The notes under the pieces: model-generated
Databases searched by the model: none
Told to the model about the DNA's origin: nothing
Seen by the model: the letters and a program-made list of their open reading frames with translations, nothing else
NCBI GenBank assembly: GCA_964483465.1
Contig: CAZABG010000004.1
Location: 1-60,888, forward strand
Direction of reading: 5' to 3'
From: CAZABG01 sp964483465
GTDB lineage: Bacteria; Chlamydiota; Chlamydiia; Chlamydiales; Parachlamydiaceae
Length of the DNA: 60,888 bases
Made by a program: the position numbers and the translations under genes
In this document: in pieces, positions 34,792-43,632 of the stretch
Layout of the letters: each line of letters starts with the position of its first letter
How positions within the stretch are numbered: position 1 is the stretch's first letter

Positions 34792-35306
34792 AAGAAATAC
34801 CTGAAGTAAAAGAAATTCCGGGCGTTGCAATCCGCTACACCGAGCTTAGCGATGGAAAATACTTGAAAGAATGGCTTCTTGATAAAAATGTGGGCCGATG
34901 GTTTCCGATGGCAGATGATTTTGAAGTCGAAGATGCCATGCACCGTTGGATTGGATTTGCCCGCTATAAATGCAGCCTTACCGCTACATTAGACGGAAAG
35001 CCAATCGGTCTCACAACCCTTTATTTGCAGCCTTATAAAAAACTTGCTCACCAGTGTGAATTTGGAATCATTGTCGCCCCCGATCAGAGAGGCAAAGGGG
35101 TTGGAAGCCTTCTTTTAAGCAGCCTGATGGCGCTTGCAAAAGAAACGTTCAAAATTGAAATCCTCCATTTGCAGGTTTATTCCGAAAATCCGGCAATACA
35201 CCTTTACTCACGGTTTGGATTTGAAAAATTTGGCGAACAGCCTGGTTGGATTAGAGAGCTTGACGGCTCCTATACCGGCAGGATTTTTATGGAAAGAAAA
35301 CTTTAA
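34788..35306 (+). CDS. GNAT acetyltransferase
   Basis: A 172-residue GNAT protein with the acetyl-CoA loop GIIVAPDQRGKGVGSLLLSSL (about residues 91-111, cited by position) and motif B YSENPAIHLYSRFGFEKFG. The start overlaps the prfB stop (ATGA), and the gene sits between prfB and yebC as the equivalent acetyltransferase gene does in Chlamydia (CT458 by memory). A role in modifying a translation component is plausible from context but not shown. Confidence 0.88.
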   Translation: MKEIPEVKEIPGVAIRYTELSDGKYLKEWLLDKNVGRWFPMADDFEVEDAMHRWIGFARYKCSLTATLDGKPIGLTTLYLQPYKKLAHQCEFGIIVAPDQRGKGVGSLLLSSLMALAKETFKIEILHLQVYSENPAIHLYSRFGFEKFGEQPGWIRELDGSYTGRIFMERKL

Positions 35307-35322
35307 CTTTATTGACGCAGTA

Positions 35323-35997
35323 ATGGCCACCGAAGAACTAGAAAAAAAATTGGGTCTTGACCCACACTTTAAATATATCCTCAAAGTCAATAACAACCGC
35401 TCGACGATGGTATCTGTCAAGTGGGAGCCTGACCGAACGAAAGTATCTCTTCACCAAATGTTCCTGAATGCCCCAGGGAATATTATGAATGATCTTGCCT
35501 GCTATATCAGGAAGGATCATGAAGAGATTTCCCCGCTCGTTCGCGCCTACATTGAAGATAACTTAAAAAAACTGGACTACAGCAATACCTTAAACCCGAA
35601 AAAGCTGGTTGTTCAAGGAGATGTTTACAATCTCCAGGAGTTGTTTGATGAAATCAATCGAGAGTATTTCGATTCAAAATTAAATCTTTATATTACATGG
35701 TTCGGCAACCTGCATAAAAGAAATCGTAATAAGATTAATTTAGGATTATATCACGACGCAACACGCCTTATCAAAATCAACCGCTTAATGGATAAGCCTG
35801 TGTTTCCAAAATATGTCATTTCGTATGTGATCTACCATGAAATGCTGCATCACGTATCCCCTTCTTATTTTGATGAAAGAGGCAAGCATCAGGTGCATAG
35901 TAAAGAGTTTAAAAAACTCGAAGAGAATTACGCCTACTTTAAGCAAGCCAATGAATGGATTCGCAATAATGAATCCGCGCTTTTTGTCTTCCAGTAG
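35323..35997 (+). CDS. SprT/M48-like zinc metalloprotease-fold protein
   Basis: A 224-residue protein from ATG 35323. An open frame extends upstream to 35134 but lies inside the GNAT gene and is not used. The C-terminal half has the metallopeptidase signature VIYHEMLHHVSP (HExxH form HEMLH) with a later H-S-K-E-F-KKLE block, as in SprT-like proteins. The segment KINLGLYHDATRLIKIN preceding it fits the sheet of that fold. The N-terminal 90 residues are not recognised. Probably a soluble cytosolic protein. Confidence 0.8.
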   Translation: MATEELEKKLGLDPHFKYILKVNNNRSTMVSVKWEPDRTKVSLHQMFLNAPGNIMNDLACYIRKDHEEISPLVRAYIEDNLKKLDYSNTLNPKKLVVQGDVYNLQELFDEINREYFDSKLNLYITWFGNLHKRNRNKINLGLYHDATRLIKINRLMDKPVFPKYVISYVIYHEMLHHVSPSYFDERGKHQVHSKEFKKLEENYAYFKQANEWIRNNESALFVFQ

Positions 35998-36022
35998 CGG
36001 CAAAATAGAGGTTTCTTTAAAA

Positions 36023-36069
36023 TAGACTTCTTTATAGAAATTCGCTCTGAATTTCTATAAAGAAGTCTA
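36023..36069. repeat. Minimal palindromic copy of the MITE-like repeat
   Basis: Perfect 21-base arms (36023-36043 and 36049-36069) around a five-base loop GCTCT. The outer bases TAGACTTCTTT are shared with the copy at 7513, and TA lies at both edges. The inner arm differs. It sits between the metalloprotease-like gene and yebC and would form a strong hairpin in RNA from either strand. Confidence 0.75.
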
Positions 36070-36092
36070 TCAAGTCTATTATTTAGGGTGTT

Positions 36093-36815
36093 ATGGCAGG
36101 TCACAGTAAATGGGCGAATATTAAGCATCAGAAAGCTAAAGCCGACGCGAAAAAAGGTAAAATATTTTCTAGAGTGGCAAAAGAGATTATTACGGCCGTA
36201 AAACTTGGCGGTCCTGATAAAAACTCAAACCCCCGCCTGCGCCTCGCGATCCAAAAAGCGAAAGACTATAACCTTCCAAATGATATCGTTGATCGAAACA
36301 TTAAAAAAGCCTCTTCTGCTGATCAGGCCGACTACATTGAGATGACCTATGAGCTATATGGCCATGGCGGCGTTGGCATTATCGCAGACGTAATGACCGA
36401 CAACAAAAACCGGATCAGCTCCGATATGCGTATCGCGACTAACAAGCGCGGCGGCGTTGTGGCAAGCCCGGGCGCTGTCGCCTTTAATTTTGATCGCAAA
36501 GGTATCATTCAAATTCCTAAAGCCTCTTGCAAAGAAGAGACGCTCTTTGACGCTGCCACATTGGCGGGTGCTGAAGATTTTGAAGTTGCGGATGATTTCT
36601 ATATTATCACGACCGATCAAAACGAACTTTTAAAAATCAAAGACGAACTTACACAAGCCTGCTTTAAAATTGAAGAAGCTGAGATCGACATGATCCCAAA
36701 AAATAGCATCGATTGCGACGCTGAAACTTTAAAAGCGAATCTTGCCCTTATTGAATGGCTGGAAGCGCTTGATGATGTCGACGCGGTTTATCACAACATG
36801 AATCTTCCCGATTGA
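36093..36815 (+). CDS. yebC: YebC/PmpR-family regulatory protein
   Basis: A 240-residue protein with the family start MAGHSKWANIKHQKAKADAKKGKIFS and the central blocks DNKNRISSDMR and NFDRKG. YebC-family proteins act as transcription regulators or, as shown for some members, assist translation through proline-rich stretches. Its place beside prfB is conserved in Chlamydia. The stop overlaps the TTG start of pabB. Confidence 0.96.
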   Translation: MAGHSKWANIKHQKAKADAKKGKIFSRVAKEIITAVKLGGPDKNSNPRLRLAIQKAKDYNLPNDIVDRNIKKASSADQADYIEMTYELYGHGGVGIIADVMTDNKNRISSDMRIATNKRGGVVASPGAVAFNFDRKGIIQIPKASCKEETLFDAATLAGAEDFEVADDFYIITTDQNELLKIKDELTQACFKIEEAEIDMIPKNSIDCDAETLKANLALIEWLEALDDVDAVYHNMNLPD

Positions 36816-37813
36816 AAGCTATTTTTCGCGAGGGTGATTCCCTCGTCCACTATTCAAATCCTGGAAGAATTGTAAAAACCGCCTCTTGGGAGAGTTTAAG
36901 AGACGCTTTAGAGCCGGGCTTCACATGGATCGGCTACATCCCCTATGAAATGGGAAAGAGTGAGGCGTGCTTTTTTGAAGCGCAATCAATCGCTCCTTTT
37001 GAAGATAATATTCCGTTTCAGATTAGTGAGCTAAAATGTGTAAAGCCGTTTGACACAGAGACGGCATACAAAGAAAAAATCAAATCCATTCAGGAAGAGA
37101 TTTTAAATGGCGATGTTTATCAGGTTAATTTATCGCATGAGATTGTTTTCAGTGGCGAAATCGATCCCTTAGCTCTATTTTTGAAATTAGCTCATAACCC
37201 ACATGCTGCCTATTTTGATGAGGGGAAAAAACAATTTATATCTTCGTCGCCAGAAAAATTATTGTCGCGCAGCGATTTAACTTTAGAATCGTGTCCAATT
37301 AAAGGAACTATGCCATTTGGTCATAGCGAGGAACTTTTAAATTCCGACAAAGACGCAGCCGAACTTAATATGATTACCGACCTTATAAGAAGCGATATGA
37401 GCTGGATTTCAAATATCGAATCTCCCAAACTTGTATCCCAAAAAACCCTTACCACTTATCCGCACGTTCATCACCTCCACTCTATAATCCAAGCTAGAAG
37501 CGATCTTCACCCGATTGAATGCATCAAATCGTTATACCCCGGCGGATCTATAACCGGTTGCCCGAAAGGATCGGCTATGCAAGTGATAAATAAGTTAGAA
37601 AATAGGACAAGGGGAATATATACAGGATCTTTGGGCGTTATTAAGCCAAATGGTGATTTTTTATTTAATATAGCGATCCGAACACTCACCTATGAGAATA
37701 ATATCTTATCCTGGTCCCTCGGCGGAGGAATAACGATAGATTCTGATCCTGAAGCGGAATATCTTGAAACCTTGTCTAAGGGAAGAGAAATAGCGAGCAT
37801 TTTGGGGCTATAA
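36812..37813 (+). CDS. pabB: Chorismate-binding enzyme, aminodeoxychorismate synthase component I
   Basis: A 333-residue chorismate-binding domain protein. Conserved blocks are VYQVNLSHEI, SSSPEKLLSR, CPIKGTMPFG, AELNMITDLIRSD, YPGGSITGCPK and YTGSLG, which fit PabB better than TrpE. No pabA or pabC is present in this window. The enzyme converts chorismate to aminodeoxychorismate for folate synthesis. The start is TTG 36812, which overlaps the yebC stop (TTGA); the first ATG in frame would remove 46 conserved-looking residues. Confidence 0.88.
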   Translation: MKAIFREGDSLVHYSNPGRIVKTASWESLRDALEPGFTWIGYIPYEMGKSEACFFEAQSIAPFEDNIPFQISELKCVKPFDTETAYKEKIKSIQEEILNGDVYQVNLSHEIVFSGEIDPLALFLKLAHNPHAAYFDEGKKQFISSSPEKLLSRSDLTLESCPIKGTMPFGHSEELLNSDKDAAELNMITDLIRSDMSWISNIESPKLVSQKTLTTYPHVHHLHSIIQARSDLHPIECIKSLYPGGSITGCPKGSAMQVINKLENRTRGIYTGSLGVIKPNGDFLFNIAIRTLTYENNILSWSLGGGITIDSDPEAEYLETLSKGREIASILGL

Positions 37814-37900
37814 GCTGTTTTTTATCTATCAGCGCATTATCAAAAGAAACTTATAGAATTCTGATTGAGATATTATCTCATTCATCCTATAGATTTTGAT

Positions 37901-38785
37901 ATGTCAGTTTCTGCCGTACAGCCTGCTCCCCCTCAAGATAGTATTGCTCCCATTACATCTGTAGGTGAATTTCAGGGAAAAAAAGTTTTTCACTGGTCTT
38001 TTTACGTGCAAGCTGTCGGCGCGCTTGGAGGACTTATTATGGCCGTTGCAGGCCTTGTACTCGCCATGCCGGCATTTATCGCTCCGGGCTTATTATTTTT
38101 AATTTCGAACGCGATCGGAGCCTATTATGTACACACATTCAGCGTCTATTCGCAACTCGACACCTACGTAAATGAGCTGCAAGAAAAACTAACCGAAGCT
38201 CGGGCCGACCTCATTCAACAAAAAGCCTTAAACATTCAGCTGAATGACTTGGTAAAAAAGACTCAAGCGGAAATGACTGGTCTTCAGGAAGCCGGTAAAA
38301 AAAGCTTAGCCGAATGGGAAGCGCGCGAAAAAAACCTCAAAGAGAAAGTGGATTCGTTTGAAAAAGCAACCGCTCAGGTCGAAAAAGAGCGCAAACAAGC
38401 AGTAGACGATTTTGACAAGCGTTTTAACGAGCTTCATGCGGAATATATCGTGCTTGCTGCCCATAAAAAAGCAGTTGATGCCCAAATAACAACACTGAAG
38501 GGCGAAGTGAGCAGTCTTGAGGATACTAACAAATCGCTTGCCAAAGAGCTTGATGAATTCAAGATCAACTACGATAAATACGATAAGGAAAATGAAGAAC
38601 TTAAAACTTTAAATGAAAATCTGAAATCACAAGTGGAAGAATTGACAAAGCAAATCAAAACGATACCGGTAATGAATACGAAGCCCCTTGAAAAAGAGCT
38701 AGATGAAACGGAAAAGGCAGCGGATAAGGCGGTCGTTAAAGCCGATGCCCTAATTAAACAAATGGAAGAACTCCTCAAAACATAA
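37901..38785 (+). CDS. Inc-like membrane protein with long coiled coil, member 1
   Basis: A 294-residue protein. A bilobed hydrophobic hairpin (about residues 36-85, QAVGALGGLIMAVAGLV... then LISNAIGAYYV) follows a short polar N-terminus, the arrangement of chlamydial inclusion-membrane (Inc) proteins. From about residue 88 to the end it is a continuous coiled coil of Glu, Lys and Leu heptads. Inc proteins are type III secreted and face the host cytosol; the coiled coil would be a tether or SNARE-like binder. ATG 37901 is chosen over TTG 37865. The next gene has the same plan. Confidence 0.75.
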   Translation: MSVSAVQPAPPQDSIAPITSVGEFQGKKVFHWSFYVQAVGALGGLIMAVAGLVLAMPAFIAPGLLFLISNAIGAYYVHTFSVYSQLDTYVNELQEKLTEARADLIQQKALNIQLNDLVKKTQAEMTGLQEAGKKSLAEWEAREKNLKEKVDSFEKATAQVEKERKQAVDDFDKRFNELHAEYIVLAAHKKAVDAQITTLKGEVSSLEDTNKSLAKELDEFKINYDKYDKENEELKTLNENLKSQVEELTKQIKTIPVMNTKPLEKELDETEKAADKAVVKADALIKQMEELLKT

Positions 38786-38787
38786 CT

Positions 38788-39708
38788 ATGCAAGCTATAG
38801 AAAGAGATCCAGAAAGAGGGGTTGTCGCTGCACTGCCAGCACAACCTGCAACTGAAAGCGCCTGCGGAACCGTTTTTCGCGACTGGGGGCAAATATCGCC
38901 GACTGCTGGAAGCGCTGTCTCCCTAGGAGGAACGGCTTACGGCATCGTAGTAAAAAAATATCCGGTAGCCGCCTTTTTTGGCTTCATTTTGATTTTATTT
39001 CTTGTTGATTTTTTGCGTATTCGTGCTTTGAAACCCTTGCATGATATGGAAACCGACCTTCAACGAAACCGCGCCCAAATGGATGAAAATCAACAACTTA
39101 TTGAAGATCAAAGAAAGATCATTTCAGATCTTAAAGGCTCGCTTAGTAACGTAAAATCTGAATTCGAAACCTATACAAAAGCACAGTCCGGGATAAATCA
39201 AGAGCGCGATTCGCAATTAAAGCGCATTGATGAATTGACAAAGCGATTGGAGGCGGCTCAAGCAGAATATCAACAGCTAAAAGGACTCTACAATAAGCTT
39301 GAAGAAGAATCTAAAAAAACGGCCGTGATCGCAAAAGAGATTCAAGGCCAGCTTGAAGAAGAAAAAAAAGCGACGGCTTCCCTCAAGAGCGAAAATGAAA
39401 AGCTTGCCAAAAGCACAGCAAAGCTTGCATCGCAAAAAGAGGCGATAGATAAAGAAAATTCCGAATACGCTGAACAAGTTGAAAAGCACGATGAAGCTAA
39501 TAATCAATTAAAGAAACAACTCGACGAACTTTCTAAGAAAGTGGAACAAATCAAAAAAGAGAAGGAAGAGCTCATCCCTATTGTTGAGAAAGCGAAGCAT
39601 TTGGAAGAAACCAATAACAAACTGCAAGAGAAACTTGCCAAGCTAAGCGAACTTGAAGTAAAACTATCCGGCGAAATCGCTGAACTCCGCAAACTCAAAA
39701 AACCGTAA
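38788..39708 (+). CDS. Inc-like membrane protein with long coiled coil, member 2
   Basis: A 306-residue protein that starts two bases after the preceding gene. It has the same plan: a polar N-terminus of about 40 residues, a bilobed hydrophobic region (about 43-82, SAVSLGGTAYGIV then FFGFILILFLVDFLRI), then a continuous heptad-rich coiled coil with motifs such as LEEESKKTAVIAKEIQ. The two may form a heterodimer through their coiled coils. Sequence identity is low outside the pattern, so it is a functional rather than recent duplicate. Confidence 0.75.
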   Translation: MQAIERDPERGVVAALPAQPATESACGTVFRDWGQISPTAGSAVSLGGTAYGIVVKKYPVAAFFGFILILFLVDFLRIRALKPLHDMETDLQRNRAQMDENQQLIEDQRKIISDLKGSLSNVKSEFETYTKAQSGINQERDSQLKRIDELTKRLEAAQAEYQQLKGLYNKLEEESKKTAVIAKEIQGQLEEEKKATASLKSENEKLAKSTAKLASQKEAIDKENSEYAEQVEKHDEANNQLKKQLDELSKKVEQIKKEKEELIPIVEKAKHLEETNNKLQEKLAKLSELEVKLSGEIAELRKLKKP

Positions 39709-39758
39709 TTGCCTTCAATGCGCGCTTAGAGCTATTTGATATTAGGCTTCTCCTTTCT

Positions 39759-41207
39759 TTAAGCGTTATACGAACTTGAGCTCACTTTTCCGCCTGTGCC
39801 CGTCCAATTTGTATGGAAAAATTCGTTTCTCGGTTTATCGATACGTTCATAAGTGTGAGCCCCGAAGTAATCTCTTAAGGCTTGAATCAAGTTCGCAGAA
39901 CCTCTTGCCGTACGGTAGCCGTCAAAATAGGAAAGCCCTGATGACATGCAGGGAGCTGCAATACCAAGCTTTGCGCTTTCAGCGACGGTTTCGCGAAGAG
40001 AGGCTTCTTTCTTCTTAAGTTCGTTTGCAAAATAGGGATCGACGAGCAAATTTTTTAAAGCAGGATTCTTATCGTATGCCTCTTTAATTTTACCAAGGAA
40101 AGCGGAACGGATAATGCATCCCCCGCGCCACATAAGCGCGACTTTGCCGTAGTTTAATTTCCAACCGAGCGCCTCTGCTTGAGCGCGCATTAACATAAAG
40201 CCTTGCGCGTAGCTAATGATTTTAGAAAGATAAAGTGCGTCTTTAATCTGATCGACAAAGACTTGTTTATCGCCTTTATAACCTTCTCGAGGTTCATTAA
40301 AAATGGCTGAAGCCTGTTCGCGCTCTTCTTTCAACGAGGAGAGAAACCTCGCAAAAACGGCCTCGCCAATAAGCGTTAGCGGCATTCCGAGATCAAGTGC
40401 TGAAATGACCGTCCACTTACCTGTCCCTTTTTGTCCGGCGACATCAAGTATTTTATCAAGAAGCGGCTTTCCATCCTGATCAAGCGTTTTAAAGACATGA
40501 GAGGTAATTTCGATAAGGTAGGAATCAAGCTCGCCCTTATTCCATTCAGAAAAGGTTTTCTCGAGTTCAGGATAACTTAATTTAGCGCCGTTTTTTAAAA
40601 GCTGATAGCTTTCAGAGATGAGCTGCATATCACCATATTCGATACCGTTATGCACCATTTTTACGAAATGGCCCGCTCCCTCATCGCCGACCCAATCGCA
40701 GCAAGGCTCATTATTATCGACTTTTGCGGCAATCGATTGGAAAATGGGCTTTAAAGCCGGCCACGCTGCGCTATTTCCCCCTGGCATGATCGATGGGCCA
40801 TTGCGCGCGCCTTCTTCACCGCCTGAAATTCCCGCGCCCACAAAAAGAATTCCTTTTTCAGCAAGATCCTTCGTTCTGCGGGTCGAATCCGTAAATAAAC
40901 TGTTGCCTCCATCAATAATGATATCTCCTTTTTCAAGGAAAGGAAGAAGCGCTTCAATAAAATCATCTACTGCACTTCCCGCTTTTACCATCAGCATCAC
41001 TTTTCTTGGTCGCTTTAATGCGGAGACAAATTCTTTTAAGCTATGAGTGGGGATGATTTTGGTTCCTTTGGCAGGGCCTTCCATGAATTCATCTACTTTA
41101 GAAACGGTACGGTTAAAAACCGCGACCACAAATCCATGATCGTTCATGTTGAGGACAAGGTTTTGTCCCATGACAGCAAGTCCAATTAAACCAATATCGG
41201 CGGTCAT
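39759..41207 (-). CDS. gnd: 6-phosphogluconate dehydrogenase, decarboxylating
   Basis: A 482-residue enzyme of the oxidative pentose-phosphate pathway (6-phosphogluconate to ribulose 5-phosphate, NADP+). The Rossmann start is IGLIGLAVMGQNLVLNM. The catalytic Lys lies in HFVKMVHNGIEYGDMQL, with IDGGNS and GISGGEEGARNGPS also present. The C-terminal helical domain contains MWRGGCIIRS. I chose ATG 41207 (MTADIGL), preceded by AAGGA, over an upstream in-frame start that adds eight residues. Confidence 0.97.
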   Translation of the reverse strand: MTADIGLIGLAVMGQNLVLNMNDHGFVVAVFNRTVSKVDEFMEGPAKGTKIIPTHSLKEFVSALKRPRKVMLMVKAGSAVDDFIEALLPFLEKGDIIIDGGNSLFTDSTRRTKDLAEKGILFVGAGISGGEEGARNGPSIMPGGNSAAWPALKPIFQSIAAKVDNNEPCCDWVGDEGAGHFVKMVHNGIEYGDMQLISESYQLLKNGAKLSYPELEKTFSEWNKGELDSYLIEITSHVFKTLDQDGKPLLDKILDVAGQKGTGKWTVISALDLGMPLTLIGEAVFARFLSSLKEEREQASAIFNEPREGYKGDKQVFVDQIKDALYLSKIISYAQGFMLMRAQAEALGWKLNYGKVALMWRGGCIIRSAFLGKIKEAYDKNPALKNLLVDPYFANELKKKEASLRETVAESAKLGIAAPCMSSGLSYFDGYRTARGSANLIQALRDYFGAHTYERIDKPRNEFFHTNWTGTGGKVSSSSYNA

Positions 41208-41410
41208 ACAAATTTCCTTTATGATATTCAAGCGCTATAGGCTTAATTCACCTCTAGCAAAAGCCAAGCCTCGGCCCCTTAAATAGGAGAGAGGCAAAGA
41301 CAAAAATATGCTCGAAATCCTCTTGAATCTCAAGGCAAATAAATTCAAAACGAAAGGACAGTAAGCTTAAAGACACTCGCGATAGGGCGTTTTTACAGGG
41401 CAAAATTGCG

Positions 41411-42028
41411 TTATAGTTTATCTTTGACTGCTTCCGTAATCGTTCGTTTCAATTTATTCAAATCGATTTCAAGCGGATAAGTTTCTCTGCACATTAAATC
41501 GTAGAGGGACTCCTCTTTTAGAGCAGATTTTTCTTGAGGGCCAGGCAGGCGTAAAGAGATAGATCCTTGATGTAGAAGCCCTTCCTTCGATCTTCGCTGA
41601 GCCGCTCCCACTACCTTTTTACCTTCAATGACAAGATCGTAAACCGTGGGCTTTGCCATGCAAAACCGAAGATTTGAACAGCCTGTTTCTAAAACATCAA
41701 CTTTAACACCCAAGCTGCTTAGCGCCTCTTTAATAATTCCGTTTACGAGTTGATAATTTTCCAAAGTATTTAAAGAAAGTTTTTCATGACTAGACGGGAT
41801 TATTAAAGAAAATGCGCAATCGATTGAATGAAATAAAATGCCTCCCCCCGTTGGACGCCTTCCCATTTGAAATGAATTTTTAACGAGAAATAATTCAGGA
41901 TCGACAAAATATCCATAGGTTAACGCAGGCCCTCCCCATTCATAAAAAGTAAGAAGGGGCTTATCGCTTGACTTGGACCCCTTTAAACGTTCATAATCAT
42001 TGTCCATATTAAGCTGAGCGAGATTCAT
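41411..42028 (-). CDS. Lipoate-protein ligase A / lipoyltransferase family protein
   Basis: A 205-residue protein of the BPL/LplA/LipB fold. The binding motif is GRRPTGGGILFH near residue 57, and GKKVVGAAQRRSKEGLLHQGS contains the conserved Lys that contacts the lipoyl or octanoyl group. The chain is short and lacks the LplA C-terminal domain, so it may act as an octanoyl- or lipoyl-transferase (LipM/LipL type) rather than a full ligase. ATG 42028 abuts the ATG of the divergent gene, so the real start may be the next in-frame ATG at 42007. Confidence 0.85.
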   Translation of the reverse strand: MNLAQLNMDNDYERLKGSKSSDKPLLTFYEWGGPALTYGYFVDPELFLVKNSFQMGRRPTGGGILFHSIDCAFSLIIPSSHEKLSLNTLENYQLVNGIIKEALSSLGVKVDVLETGCSNLRFCMAKPTVYDLVIEGKKVVGAAQRRSKEGLLHQGSISLRLPGPQEKSALKEESLYDLMCRETYPLEIDLNKLKRTITEAVKDKL

Positions 42029-42562
42029 ATGACATCCATCGCCGCCGTTGGCGCTTCAATTTCCGTCGAAAAAAACCAAGCTCTAGATGAAAATGATGAA
42101 GACATTCTGGAACTTCCTGAAGCCGATGAATTTAAGGCGCAGCCGATCGGCCTTGATATTTTAAATCTAAAAATCTTATCCGGATTTACTCTACCAAAAG
42201 TACTTTGGGACATTAAAGAGGGCATTGAAAAAACGATAACCTTTTTAGAAAATAATGTCTTCCCCTTCATACTAAAGAGCTGCGGCTACTTTTTTCAAAT
42301 TATTGGACTCGGGTTTTTGATAGCGGGCACCGTTCATACCGGAGCCGTTCTCTTAACAACGCCTTTTGTCGGTGGTTTTTTTCCTGTTATTGTCGCTTTA
42401 ATCGACACAGGCGCGCTTCCGGTCGCTATGGGAGGATTTTCGATTTGGGCTGTTGGCAATGACCTTGTAAATAGAAAATATGGTGCGCTCTACTATATCT
42501 TGATGGCGCTTCCTTTTGGCGTCCTGAAACATTTCGCCCCCGGCGAACTATTTAACATATAG
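42029..42562 (+). CDS. Hydrophobic membrane protein, Inc-like
   Basis: A 177-residue protein. A polar acidic N-terminal region of about 75 residues is followed by three or four hydrophobic segments (about 82-175), including IIGLGFLIAGTVHTGAVLLTTPF and a second hairpin ending in YILMALPFGVL. The bilobed hydrophobic hairpins and absence of a signal peptide fit chlamydial Inc proteins, but it could be an ordinary inner-membrane protein. It abuts the LplA-like gene head to head and ends just before a family B repeat. Confidence 0.65.
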   Translation: MTSIAAVGASISVEKNQALDENDEDILELPEADEFKAQPIGLDILNLKILSGFTLPKVLWDIKEGIEKTITFLENNVFPFILKSCGYFFQIIGLGFLIAGTVHTGAVLLTTPFVGGFFPVIVALIDTGALPVAMGGFSIWAVGNDLVNRKYGALYYILMALPFGVLKHFAPGELFNI

Positions 42563-42567
42563 CGAGG

Positions 42568-42789
42568 GAAGGCAGAACACAAAGGCGGAAGGATGAAGGC
42601 AGAAGGATGAAGGCAGAAGGATGAATAGCGACAGATTGGGCGCGCTTATAGCGCGCTTGTAATTTAAAGCGCCGACAGGCGCCCGTTCTGCCGAAGGCAG
42701 CCTATCTATCCGCTGAAAGCGGCACTTTCTGTTGCTATTCTGCCTTCCGCCTTCTGCCTTCTGCCTTTGTGTTCTGCCTTCATCCTTCA
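42568..42789. repeat. Family B hairpin repeat, copy 2
   Basis: Outer arms are AAGGCAG heptamer arrays interrupted by GGATGA units, and both contain AAGGCAGAACACAAAGGC, in opposite orientation at the two ends. The core has hairpins GCGCGCTTATAGCGCGC, GCGCCGACAGGCGC, CTGCCGAAGGCAG and CCGCTGAAAGCGG. It fills the gap between two convergent genes and ends on the stop codon (42787-42789) of the minus-strand gene. Confidence 0.9.
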
Positions 42790-43632
42790 ATATTTGAGCG
42801 TGTATTCTTTCATTGTCATATCCATCGTCGTATTAAGTTCAATATTGCCCTTGGTGATAGACGATTGATAGGTCCCTTTCATATCGAGATTAAAAATCCA
42901 GCTGTTCTCCCGCATCCAAACCGCGTCGCCTTCCATTTTTGTTGTTGTAGATACAGTCGACTTTCCTTCCGTCTCGATTGGAAAATCTCCCACAGCTTTT
43001 TGCCTTTCGACGAGATAAGTAACGTGAGCATGAATTTCTTTATCGTTTATGTCAGTAATGACATAGATGAGCTTGCCCTTGAATGGAAGATTTCCCTTAG
43101 ACTCCAGGTTGAACTCGATTTTCTTCCCTTTTTCAAGAGGAACGTTAACAAGCGAGAACCATTCGCGCAATCTTCCAAAAAGCATTTGATCGAGTTTGTT
43201 CTTTTTAGAAGCAAGCAGAGTCGTAATTAAAGTGGGCGACGCATCTACTATCGGCTGAATGCCTTTTTCACCGCTAATAAACTCTAAACGAATAGGCGCT
43301 TTTAAAGCGGCAAGTTCCGCGTAAAGAAAATGGGTAGAAGGCTCTTTTACATCGAAATGAATTTCTTTTCCGCCCGCTTTAACATCGGTTACGTATTCAG
43401 TTAATTCCGCATCAAATTGCAAAGGATCGGACGAAATAGGGATAATCTTCATCGAAACCTTTTCCGATGAGAAGGTGGAAAAGGGAGTTTCGCCCAATTT
43501 TACCTGAGCGCTAGACTGAGTTTCGGAGTGGAGGATAACCTTATCTGCAGGTGCAAAGTTAAGCTTGATCTCTTCAGCGGTTAAAACCGAGCAAAAGAAG
43601 AGGGTGATAAGAATCTTTAAGCTTATCGCCAT
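42787..43632 (-). CDS. Exported conserved protein (DUF6263-like)
   Basis: A 281-residue protein. Residues 1-18 form a signal peptide (ISLKILITLFFCSVLTA). The mature part is beta-rich with charged strands, and recurring segments such as KLNFAPADKVILHSETQSS and GKLIYVITDINDK. It resembles DUF6263-type exported proteins of unknown function. I prefer the ATG at 43632 to one two residues upstream. The N-terminus overlaps the 3' end of the CT296-like gene by about 59 bases, which suggests translational coupling. Confidence 0.75.
   Translation of the reverse strand: MAISLKILITLFFCSVLTAEEIKLNFAPADKVILHSETQSSAQVKLGETPFSTFSSEKVSMKIIPISSDPLQFDAELTEYVTDVKAGGKEIHFDVKEPSTHFLYAELAALKAPIRLEFISGEKGIQPIVDASPTLITTLLASKKNKLDQMLFGRLREWFSLVNVPLEKGKKIEFNLESKGNLPFKGKLIYVITDINDKEIHAHVTYLVERQKAVGDFPIETEGKSTVSTTTKMEGDAVWMRENSWIFNLDMKGTYQSSITKGNIELNTTMDMTMKEYTLKY

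Noticed and set aside
35134..35322. Longer start for the SprT-like gene
   Set aside because: The extra codons lie inside the GNAT gene in another frame, and the encoded residues do not resemble the family.
40618..41046. Plus-strand open frame opposite gnd
   Set aside because: It is a shadow of the strongly conserved gnd reading frame.
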